From CBFGWV01 sp965652545 (GTDB lineage Bacteria; Pseudomonadota; Gammaproteobacteria; Competibacterales; Competibacteraceae): 9,613 bases of DNA. The position numbers and the translations under genes were made by a program. The notes beneath the pieces were generated by a model. The model saw only the letters and a program-made list of their open reading frames with translations. It searched no databases and was not told the DNA's origin. Below are positions 1 to 6,917 of this stretch, one piece after another. Each line of letters begins with the position of its first letter. Position 1 is the first letter of the stretch. The stretch lies in assembly GCA_965652545.1 (NCBI GenBank), contig CBFGWV010000191.1, forward strand, positions 1 to 9,613, written 5' to 3'.

Positions 1-23
1 ATCGGGCAACCGCCCTCCCCAAT

Positions 24-54
24 GTAGGATGGGTTGAGCGCAGCGATACCCATC
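24..54. repeat. Dispersed intergenic hairpin repeat (GTAGGATGGG type)
   Basis: The element starts GTAGGATGGGT and ends ACCCATC. Its arms GATGGGT (28-34) and ACCCATC (48-54) are perfect 7-bp inverted repeats around a 13-base loop containing GAGCGCAGCGA. From general knowledge, short elements of this form recur between genes in many proteobacteria and are not mobile elements with their own gene. Here it lies 63 bases past the stop of the last glycosyltransferase cistron, so its transcript hairpin could help terminate or protect the 3' end of the operon. No U-tract follows on either strand, so a classic intrinsic terminator is not supported. The rest of 1-116 holds nothing else I can name. Confidence 0.65.
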
Positions 55-116
55 ACGGCCCGGCCGACCGCTCACCACCGAGTCGGCACCGACAGCATGA
101 TCCGCGGACCGGCCGC

Positions 117-2297
117 TCATACCACCGGCTTGCGTGCGACACCGCGGGCGAGGGCGAGCATGCCGCGCAACACCCGCCCCAGGACGCGCCGCTGCCAGGG
201 GCGCAGGCGTGGGCTGCCGGCGAGCTTCTCCTGGGTGTAGCGGCCGAACGCTTGCAGCACCACGGGAAACGGCGCCTGCGCGTCCACGTGGATGGGCTGG
301 TGGCGACGCTGCGCCGGGTCGGGCAGCGCGGCGCCGCCGCCGTGCAACCGCGCGGACGACAGCGCGGGCAACGGGGTCAGGGCCTCATAGTCGGCCACCA
401 TCGCGGCCATGCTGCGGTGTTCGAAGCCGCGCAAGTGCGCCCAGGCCGTCGCCAGGCCCGCACGGTCGGCGTCGATCGCACCCAACGCCGTCAGCACGCC
501 CTCGGCGGTGGGTTCGCACAACCAGCCGTCCCGCCCCGGGGTGATGCGGTCGGCAAAGCTGCCCAGGTTGGTGGCCAGCACCGGCACGCCCATCAGCCAC
601 AGCTCGCTCAGGGTGTAGCTGAAGGTCTCCGGCCAGACCGACAGCAACAGGCCCAGGTGCGGTCGGGCGCTGGTCATATGCGTATGCAGGGCATCGTGAG
701 CATAGGACGGGATGATGGTCACCCCGGCGCGCTCGCCAAAGCGGCTGCCGTCCTCGTCGCAGCCGAGCAAGGTGATGTCCGCGAACGCTGTCAGCCGCGG
801 CAGGATCGACTCCAGCAACGCACGGCCTTTCTGCGGCGCCAGCGACCCCAGCACCACCACGCGCAGGCGCTCGTCCATGGCCGGTGCGGCCAGACGCTCC
901 GGCCGATAGTCCAAACCATGCGGAATGTGGCTGAACCGCGCTGCCGGCAGTTGCGGCATCAGCCGCTGCCAGTGCGTAGCCACCGAGGGGCTGGGGGCGA
1001 CGACGCGCACCGTCTCCCGCCCCACGTGAGCGGCGAACACCGGCCGCACCGCCAGCCATTCGTCGGCGCTGATGTTGCCGAAGAAACGATTGACCGGGTT
1101 CTCACGAATACAGCGCTGCAAACGGTCACGGTCGCACGCGGTGCACACGCCATCGAAATAAGTGACTACCGCCGGGCAGAAAGGAAAATAATCGTGCGCC
1201 ACGATACGTGTCGGCAGGTCCGTATCCAACGCATCCAGGCTGTGCCCGATCAGCGAGGAGACGAGGATCGCCTCGATCCCGAAACGGGCAATGATCTCGC
1301 GCAGTATCGCCCGGTACTCCAGGTGGCGTGTGGCCAGCCCGCGGATCGGATACGCCAGGTCCCAGTAGGCCAACGGCTCGTCCATGACCGCACCGCGGTA
1401 CAAGGCCAGCCGCTGGCCGAAGCGGCCCCAGTTGCCCACCGAGCGCAGGACCAGGTTGTCGCGATCGCCCGCGTGCTCGCAGTACATGCGCAGCCAGCGG
1501 TTGAGGCCGCCGCCCCAACTGTGGGCAATGTGCAACTGACGTGGCCGACGCGTCAGCGGGTCGGCCTGCGCGACATCCAGGCGCCGCGCCAAGCGGTAGC
1601 GCAACCCGGTCAGCGGATGGACCGCATCGATCAGGACACTGTCCGCCAGCGCTTCGATGGCACAGGCCTGCGCACGGCGATCGCCCCGATCCTCCACATG
1701 AACGCTGTCGCAGGCCAACGTCAGCCAGCCTTGGTGACCGAGCGCGTCGGCGGCCTCGACCCCATCGCGCACCGCGCCGAGCAGCGGACGCACGGCCCCG
1801 GCCATCCACAGGCAGCCCTCGTAGGCGGCGGGCGACTGGAACAAGCGGCCCTCGGCCGCCCTTCGCACCCGCGCATCGGCGTCCGCCGGAGCCGGCCCTG
1901 AAAACGCCGACAACAGCTTGATGCGCTCGCACAGCGGGTTGACCAGGCCGGCGTCCGCCTGCCCGGCGGCGGCCAGTGCCAGGCGCAGGTCCCACAGCGG
2001 CGGAACGATCACACCCGGACACAGCAGCAGGCGGTCAGCATCCGCCGCAACGCCGGGCACCTCGGCTGTCAACGCCCGCCACGGCGCGGGGTCGCCGTCG
2101 AGCAGGCTCAGCCGCCCAGAATCGGGCCAGGCCCGCGCCAGCATCGGCGCCAGGGCGTGCAGGCATGGCGCCGCCGCCACCACACACAAGTGCGCCTCAT
2201 CACTGCTGTGGGTGAACAAGCCCTCGAGCGTAGCCTGCAGAAGCGGCGAGCCGGCGTCGGCGACCGGCAGGATGATCAGCCGTTCAGCGGAAGGCAT
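117..2297 (-). CDS. Glycosyltransferase: degenerate GT2-like domain fused to GT4 domain
   Basis: A 726-residue protein and the last cistron of the glycosyltransferase operon. The C-terminal half is a GT-B fold, GT4-type enzyme. Its acceptor-side domain begins near residue 254 (HIAHSWGGG), and the donor domain holds VVLGSLAPQKG (481-491) and PETFSYTLSELWLMGVPV (556-572). There E557 and E565 form the family EX7E motif. A cysteine group (C374, C385, C388, C396) follows HDYFPF. The first ~240 residues align by eye with a GT2 fold (LIILPVAD start, LLCPGVIVPPLWD, GCLWMAG) but lack the usual NSD and EECDW acidic residues, so this part is probably non-catalytic. The tail (696-720) is basic and amphipathic and could touch the membrane. 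The ATG at 2297 overlaps the previous stop by 14 nt and has only a weak ribosome site, suggesting translational coupling. It is cytoplasmic and probably adds a sugar to a lipid-linked surface glycan. Donor and acceptor are unknown. Confidence 0.88.
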   Translation of the reverse strand: MPSAERLIILPVADAGSPLLQATLEGLFTHSSDEAHLCVVAAAPCLHALAPMLARAWPDSGRLSLLDGDPAPWRALTAEVPGVAADADRLLLCPGVIVPPLWDLRLALAAAGQADAGLVNPLCERIKLLSAFSGPAPADADARVRRAAEGRLFQSPAAYEGCLWMAGAVRPLLGAVRDGVEAADALGHQGWLTLACDSVHVEDRGDRRAQACAIEALADSVLIDAVHPLTGLRYRLARRLDVAQADPLTRRPRQLHIAHSWGGGLNRWLRMYCEHAGDRDNLVLRSVGNWGRFGQRLALYRGAVMDEPLAYWDLAYPIRGLATRHLEYRAILREIIARFGIEAILVSSLIGHSLDALDTDLPTRIVAHDYFPFCPAVVTYFDGVCTACDRDRLQRCIRENPVNRFFGNISADEWLAVRPVFAAHVGRETVRVVAPSPSVATHWQRLMPQLPAARFSHIPHGLDYRPERLAAPAMDERLRVVVLGSLAPQKGRALLESILPRLTAFADITLLGCDEDGSRFGERAGVTIIPSYAHDALHTHMTSARPHLGLLLSVWPETFSYTLSELWLMGVPVLATNLGSFADRITPGRDGWLCEPTAEGVLTALGAIDADRAGLATAWAHLRGFEHRSMAAMVADYEALTPLPALSSARLHGGGAALPDPAQRRHQPIHVDAQAPFPVVLQAFGRYTQEKLAGSPRLRPWQRRVLGRVLRGMLALARGVARKPVV

Positions 2298-3447
2298 TCC
2301 ACACCCGCGACATCGCCCGCGCCGCCCGCCAGGTGCGCGAGCGCTTGATCATCTCCAGCTCGCGGCGGGCATCCATTTGCGCATGGCGGTCCACCGCACC
2401 CAAGCCGTGGGCGTTCTCGCCGCCGGTCTCCTGGTACCAGCGGTAGTACGACTTGCCCGCGGTGGAAAACGGATGGGGAAACGCGGTGTGAAGATCGCTG
2501 CGGGCGCGATACGTCAGGCGCTGCTCACGGCTGATCGTCTCGCCGTTGTCGAAGCTGGCGTAGCGTGAGGGCCGCTTGCCCAGTGTGTCCTGGCCGAAGC
2601 GCCGGCATTGCTCGATGTACCAGGCGCGCAGGTCGAACAACACCGAGCCGGCGGGCGCGTACTTCTTGAGCATGATCTCCTGCGCACCGCCATCGAAACC
2701 GGAGAAGTGATAAAAGCACAGCGGCTCGTCGTTGATCCGCACGCCCGTCTCCAGGCTGCCACTGGCATGGCGGTGGGTGAGGTTCCAGGTCGCCACGTTG
2801 CAGCCGGGGTGGCGGAGGATCTTCAGGTCGGGGAAGAACGCCGGGGCCAGGTCGATCCAGCGCTGATCGGTAAACAGACCGCCGGCAATGTCGTCATGGC
2901 AGAAGGCGTGCAAGCGGTCCGCCCACCAATTGAGGAAGCGCATGCCCTCGTCGCTGGTGCGCACGCCCAGAAAACCCAGGTTGTAGACCCCGTGCTTGAG
3001 GCTGCAGATCTCGTTGTCGATGATCGCATCCAGCCGCGACTCGGGCACCGTCTGGTGCGGCGTGAGGATGATCGAGGCCTCGTCCAGGGCTTGCGCCAGG
3101 GGCGCCAGCGAGGAGAACACCGCGATATCCGGGTCGAAATAGATGATCTTCTGCGCCTTGTGGCGGCGGGCAATCTCCAGAAAACCCATGCCTTTGACCG
3201 CCGTACACATCTCGACCACGGTGTGGCCGAACAACCAGGGCTCGATATCGGGGATGGGCAGTTCGGCCACATCGATGATGGAGTCGAACGGCTCGGCATC
3301 GCGGTCGGCGTCGGCCGGATAATCGTCCGACAACAGCAAGTGGACCTTCACCGGGTACGGCTGGGCCTTTGCAGTAGTGGCCAACACCCGCGCCTTGGGC
3401 AAGTAGTTGGCCGTGATGCTGGTGAAGATGTGCAGGGGCTCGCTCAT
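2284..3447 (-). CDS. GT-A fold glycosyltransferase with DPD motif
   Basis: A 387-residue protein, third cistron of the operon. The N-terminus (LHIFTSITANYLPKARVLA) and the segment IIYFDPDIAVF (101-111) resemble GT-A enzymes of the GT8-like group that act on nucleotide sugars; D105-P-D107 would bind the metal and diphosphate. GVYNLGFLGV (153-162), DQRWID (194-199) and the YHFSGF segment (246-251) fit the later catalytic loops of that fold. There is no signal peptide or transmembrane helix, so it should work in the cytoplasm. The last 21 residues (IKRSRTWRAARAMSR and onward) form a basic Trp/Arg tail that closely matches the tail of the upstream protein. The ATG at 3447 overlaps the preceding stop as ATGA, and the upstream ribosome site is poor, which points to coupled translation. 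The exact family is by resemblance only; sugar and linkage cannot be told. Confidence 0.85.
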   Translation of the reverse strand: MSEPLHIFTSITANYLPKARVLATTAKAQPYPVKVHLLLSDDYPADADRDAEPFDSIIDVAELPIPDIEPWLFGHTVVEMCTAVKGMGFLEIARRHKAQKIIYFDPDIAVFSSLAPLAQALDEASIILTPHQTVPESRLDAIIDNEICSLKHGVYNLGFLGVRTSDEGMRFLNWWADRLHAFCHDDIAGGLFTDQRWIDLAPAFFPDLKILRHPGCNVATWNLTHRHASGSLETGVRINDEPLCFYHFSGFDGGAQEIMLKKYAPAGSVLFDLRAWYIEQCRRFGQDTLGKRPSRYASFDNGETISREQRLTYRARSDLHTAFPHPFSTAGKSYYRWYQETGGENAHGLGAVDRHAQMDARRELEMIKRSRTWRAARAMSRVWNAFR

Positions 3448-4640
3448 CGGAATGGGCTTCTCAGGAGGTTCGCCACGCGCCAGAGGCGCGAGGACTTGAT
3501 GGCTTGTAATTCGGCTTCGGCGGCCTGCAGGCGGGCGTCGCGCTGCGCCAGCGCATCGCAGGTGCGCTGGTGTTCGGCGATGACCGCCGTCAACTGTGCT
3601 TCGGTCCTCCGCACATCGGCCTCGCGCTCGCGCACGAAGCCCTGCGCCTGGCCCAGGGCCAGGTCGCGTTGCTGCAAGGCCTGCACGGTGTCGTCGAACT
3701 CGCCGCGCAACCGGTCGTACTGCGCACGGGTGCGCGTCAGGTCCGCGTGCAGGCGGTCGATCTCGTGGTCGCGCTCGGCCAGCACCGCCGCGGCGGCGTG
3801 TTCGCCGGACGCGGCGCGGTGCGTGTCCACGGCGCGACGCAGCGGACGCGCCGGGTCGAGGTGCTCATACGCCATCACCAGCGCGGTGTACTGCGGGTGC
3901 ATCTCGCTCAGCGTCGCCTGCGCCGCGCGGCTGCGCTCGGCGGCCTCGGCGGAGAAGCTCACCCCGCCGGCGTGATAGACGAAGGTGTCGGCGCACAACC
4001 GGTGCCGCCAGCCCTGGTCGCTGGCACGCAGGCACCAATCGCACTCCTCGCCGTAGCCTTTGCCGAAGCGTTGTTCGTCGAACAGCCCGATGGCATCCAG
4101 CGCTGCGCGGCGCAGGTACATGCAAAAGCCCACGCTCACCGGGATATCGATGGCCTTGCCGGCGTTGGCCTGCGCGAACACCGCATCGAGTGCGGCGGTG
4201 TCCATACCGGCCGGCAGCGGGTTGACGCGGCCCGGCAGCGGGTAGCTGAGGATCGTGGCGTTGTTGGAAAACGGCGAGACCGAGGCGATGTCGTCGTGTG
4301 CCAGCGCACAGGCGCGCAGCCGCGCCAGCCAGTCGCCGGCCACCACCGTGTCGCTGTTGAGCAGCACCACATCGCGCGCCGGATTCAGCGCGAGGCCACG
4401 ATTGGCAGCAACCACGAAACCGCGGTTCTCGCTGTGCCGCTCCAGCCGAATGCGCCCATCGGCAGCCAGCGCGTCCAGCAGCGCGCGCAGCGCCGGCTCG
4501 GGGCTGGCGTCATCGATGACCACCAGTTCGAAGGGCACGGTCGATGGCGTAGCCAGCACGCTGTCCAGGCAGGCGCGGGTTTCCGCAAGGCCGCCGTAGA
4601 CCGGCACGACGACATCGACCACGGGGGTGTCCTGGCTCAA
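3444..4640 (-). CDS. GT2 glycosyltransferase with C-terminal coiled coil
   Basis: A 398-residue protein, second cistron. Residues 7-260 are a canonical GT2 GT-A domain: VVDVVVPVYGG, the nucleotide-binding VVIDDASPE (40-48), the DXD-equivalent LLNSDTVV (93-100), and GYGEECDWCLRA (195-206) supplying the catalytic acid region, then VYHAGGVSFS. Residues ~285-382 are rich in Glu, Arg, Gln and Leu in heptad-like order and should form a coiled coil, followed by a short basic tail (IKSSRLWRVANLLRSPFR). The open frame reaches back to 4961, but residues before 4640 are low-complexity and antisense-like, and lie inside the upstream gene. The TTG at 4640 has GAAGGAG seven bases before it and overlaps the upstream TGA, so I take it as the start. 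The coiled coil may mediate oligomerisation or docking with the other transferases (inference). The donor sugar is unknown. Confidence 0.88.
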   Translation of the reverse strand: MSQDTPVVDVVVPVYGGLAETRACLDSVLATPSTVPFELVVIDDASPEPALRALLDALAADGRIRLERHSENRGFVVAANRGLALNPARDVVLLNSDTVVAGDWLARLRACALAHDDIASVSPFSNNATILSYPLPGRVNPLPAGMDTAALDAVFAQANAGKAIDIPVSVGFCMYLRRAALDAIGLFDEQRFGKGYGEECDWCLRASDQGWRHRLCADTFVYHAGGVSFSAEAAERSRAAQATLSEMHPQYTALVMAYEHLDPARPLRRAVDTHRAASGEHAAAAVLAERDHEIDRLHADLTRTRAQYDRLRGEFDDTVQALQQRDLALGQAQGFVREREADVRRTEAQLTAVIAEHQRTCDALAQRDARLQAAEAELQAIKSSRLWRVANLLRSPFR

Positions 4641-6721
4641 CAAATCGCTCCTTCGGGCAGGGCCACGGCCAGCGAGCGGGCCAGGTGGCGCAAGGCCACC
4701 GGTGTGGCGAAATGCGTGCGCAGGTTGTCCAGGCCGTTGGCCGACAGGCGCTGCCACAAGGCGGCATCCTGGTGCAGCCGGACCACCGCGGCGGCGAAAT
4801 CCTCGGCCGTATCGGCCAACAGCACATGCTCGCCATCGCTCAGGTGCATGCCTTCGGCGGCGATGGTGGTGGCCACCACCGGCAGGCCATGCGCCATGGC
4901 CGAGTTGACCTTGCCCTTGACCCCGGCGCCGTAGCGCAGCGGCGCCACCGAAACCCGGCAACGGTCCAGATAGGGCGCAAGCTCGGGCACATGGCCGGTG
5001 ACGACAAGGTGCTCACAGGCCAGGGCGAGGATACGCGGCGGCGGCTCATTGCCGACGATGTACGTGGTGACCGGGCCCAACTGCCGGTGTACCCGCGGCA
5101 ATACGTCCTGGACCAGGAACAACACCGCATCCACATTCGGCGGGTGAGTGAAGTTGCCGATGAACACCAGGCCCTCGCGCGCCGCGAAGCCGGTGGCACA
5201 ACCGACCGGGTCGACGATGTTGGAGACCACCTCCACCGGCAGATCCGGCGCCAGGTCGCTCAGCAGCGCCTGTTCGGCGGGGCTGACCACCAGGGTGACA
5301 TCGGCCTTGCGCGCCAATGCCAGCTCTTGTATCTGGCGGCTGTCGGCCGCACGCGCCAGCAGCGCAGAGCCGCGCATATGGGCATAACGCTGCTCGCGCA
5401 GGAAGCGCAGGTCGACGGTGTCGAACACCACCCGCGCCTGCGGCGCCAGCGCGCGCACGCTATCGAGCAGCCGCTCGGCTACCGTCACGCGGCTGAGCAC
5501 CACCGCGTCGAGGTGTCGGCCGTGCTCGCGCAGATAGTCCTCGATGGCGCTTACGTACGGTGCGTACAACACCTCGATGCCATCGCGCTGCAGGCGGCGA
5601 CCGTACTCGCCACCGCGATCGAGGTCCAGTGCGGCCAGCGACACCTTGAAACCCAGCGTCTGCATCAGGCCCAGCATGGCGACCATACGCAGCGAGCCGG
5701 AGTCACGGTCCGGCGTGGGTATACGGGCGTCGACCACCAACACCCGGCGCGGTGAGCGGTCCATCTCCAGCGCCGGTTCGATGCCGTTGACCCGATGGCC
5801 GTCCAGGCGCGCCGCCCATTTGCCGCGGAAGGTGCGCTGGTTGAGGATCTGATGATGTTTGAGCGAGCGGGTCAGACGCGTGCCGTTGGAGGCGCCCTCG
5901 AAGTGCACCACTGTGGCGGCGGGCTGGTAGAGCGTGCGCCGGCCGGCGCTGCGGATCTTGAACGCCAGGTCCGCGTCTTCGTAATACGCCGGCGCGAAGT
6001 CCTCGCCAAACCCCCCGACCGCGTGAAACAACGCCGCGGGCACCGCGATACACGCCCCGGAGCAGTAGTCCACATCGCGACGATAGCTGAACGCGGGGTG
6101 TTCCGGGTCGTCGTCACGACCGAGGTTCCAGGCCGAGCCGTCGCGCCAGACGATGCCCCCGGCCTCTTGCAGGCGGCCATCGGGGTAGATCAGACGGGCG
6201 CCCACCAAACCCGCATCCGGAACGCGGTCGAGGGTGTCCACCAGCGCATCGAGCCAGCCGCGAGTGACGATGGTGTCGTTGTTGAGGAACACCAGCACAT
6301 CACCGCGCGCAGCCGCCGCCCCGGTGTTGCAGGCGTAGACGAAGCCTTGCGCGGCCCGGTTGGGCACCAGGCGCAGGTTACCCACCTGAGCGAGGTGCTG
6401 GACGCTGTCATCGGTGGAGCGGTCGTCCACCACAATGACCTCGAAGCCGACCGCCGCCCCGACCTGGGCGATGGAGCACAGGCAGGTGTAGGTGTGCAGG
6501 TGCTGGTTGTGAATGGGGATGATGATCGACACCCGCGGCGCATCTGCCACCGGCAGGGCCAGACGTGCCCATTCCCGCGCCAGACCGTAGGAGGCCGGCG
6601 GCGAGAGCACCAAGGGCCGGCGCGGTCGCAGCTTGTTGTGCACGCGACGGAGCAACCGCCGCAACCCCTCGGCGCGGAAGATCTCGTAGCTGAGCGCCAG
6701 ATAGCGCACCGCGGTATCCAT
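4637..6721 (-). CDS. Bifunctional glycosyltransferase, GT2 domain plus GT4 domain
   Basis: A 694-residue protein, first cistron of the operon. Residues ~64-300 are a GT2 domain: VSIIIPIHNQ (64-73), VIVVDDRSTDDS (95-106), FLNNDTIV (145-152, metal site NND), YYEDADLAFKIRSAG (246-260) and VVHFEG. Residues ~326-690 are a second, GT-B fold transferase of GT4 type: VLVVDARIPTPDRDSGSLRM (327-346), VFIGNFTHPPNVDA (519-532) and APLRYGAGVKGKVNSAMA (593-610) followed by HGLPVVATTIAAEGM (611-625), the donor-binding region. Such fusions are known among O-antigen and capsule enzymes and could add two sugars in turn. The basic amphipathic helix at residues 15-35 may hold it at the inner membrane. The frame extends to a TTG at 6754, but the ATG at 6721 has GAGGG five bases upstream and gives a normal N-terminus. 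Sugar specificity is unknown. Confidence 0.9.
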   Translation of the reverse strand: MDTAVRYLALSYEIFRAEGLRRLLRRVHNKLRPRRPLVLSPPASYGLAREWARLALPVADAPRVSIIIPIHNQHLHTYTCLCSIAQVGAAVGFEVIVVDDRSTDDSVQHLAQVGNLRLVPNRAAQGFVYACNTGAAAARGDVLVFLNNDTIVTRGWLDALVDTLDRVPDAGLVGARLIYPDGRLQEAGGIVWRDGSAWNLGRDDDPEHPAFSYRRDVDYCSGACIAVPAALFHAVGGFGEDFAPAYYEDADLAFKIRSAGRRTLYQPAATVVHFEGASNGTRLTRSLKHHQILNQRTFRGKWAARLDGHRVNGIEPALEMDRSPRRVLVVDARIPTPDRDSGSLRMVAMLGLMQTLGFKVSLAALDLDRGGEYGRRLQRDGIEVLYAPYVSAIEDYLREHGRHLDAVVLSRVTVAERLLDSVRALAPQARVVFDTVDLRFLREQRYAHMRGSALLARAADSRQIQELALARKADVTLVVSPAEQALLSDLAPDLPVEVVSNIVDPVGCATGFAAREGLVFIGNFTHPPNVDAVLFLVQDVLPRVHRQLGPVTTYIVGNEPPPRILALACEHLVVTGHVPELAPYLDRCRVSVAPLRYGAGVKGKVNSAMAHGLPVVATTIAAEGMHLSDGEHVLLADTAEDFAAAVVRLHQDAALWQRLSANGLDNLRTHFATPVALRHLARSLAVALPEGAIC
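4648..4654 (-). promoter_or_regulatory. Ribosome binding site that fixes the TTG start at 4640
   Basis: GAAGGAG on the minus strand lies seven bases before TTG (4640-4638). It sits inside the last codons of the upstream glycosyltransferase. It argues against the much longer open frame to 4961, which lacks sensible protein sequence upstream. The TTG two codon-lengths of sequence closer (4643) would be only four bases from the site. Confidence 0.7.
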
Positions 6722-6726
6722 ATGCG

Positions 6727-6733
6727 CCCTCAC
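6727..6733 (-). promoter_or_regulatory. Ribosome binding site for the first glycosyltransferase cistron
   Basis: GTGAGGG on the minus strand, with GAGGG five bases from ATG 6721. It supports that ATG over the in-frame TTG at 6754, whose upstream sequence (GCAAGGCCATT) is a poor site. A run of seven G (minus strand, 6746-6740) lies just before it. Confidence 0.6.
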
Positions 6734-6886
6734 GACAAGCCCCCCCGGGCACAAATGGCCTTGCTACTGGATGAAACGCAAACGTCGAACACCGATACGG
6801 CCACGGCAAGACGGCGGATTGGGTTGCCCCCGACTTCAACTCGCGCGGTGGGTGTCCATACTGAGCCGTGCGAAAGGGGCCCCCGG

Positions 6887-6892
6887 AGTATA
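6887..6892 (-). promoter_or_regulatory. Possible -10 box for the glycosyltransferase operon
   Basis: TATACT on the minus strand matches five of six bases of the sigma-70 -10 consensus. It lies just after the stop of the membrane-protein gene, in the only gap (6722-6917) upstream of the operon. No good -35 is seen at 16-18 bases spacing. If used, the leader would be about 160 nt, holding a GGGGGCCCC palindrome but no recognisable riboswitch, JUMPstart or ops element. The rest of the gap shows nothing I can identify, and no clear terminator for the upstream gene. Confidence 0.25.
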
Positions 6893-6917
6893 CAGGAGCG
6901 ACACGCGGGCGTCGGTC

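Noticed and set aside
58..119. Two similar GCCG...CCGCTCA segments flanking the end of the last cistron as target-site duplications
   Set aside because: Imperfect, short and GC-biased; no element lies between them.
252..1901. 549-codon plus-strand open frame opposite the last glycosyltransferase
   Set aside because: The translation is Arg/Gln/His/Ala-rich with no motifs, typical of antisense reading in GC-rich DNA, while the minus strand has clear GT4 signatures.
2608..4934. Long plus-strand frames (2608-3975 and 3570-4934) opposite the two middle glycosyltransferases
   Set aside because: Low-complexity antisense-type composition; the opposite strand encodes recognisable catalytic motifs throughout.
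4641..4961. N-terminal extension of the GT2 enzyme back to 4961
   Set aside because: The extra 107 residues are Gly/Arg/Pro-rich noise overlapping the upstream GT4 domain; TTG 4640 has an ideal ribosome site.
6870..6890. GGGGGCCCC palindrome as an intrinsic terminator
   Set aside because: It has no loop-forming arms and is followed by only three U on the minus strand.
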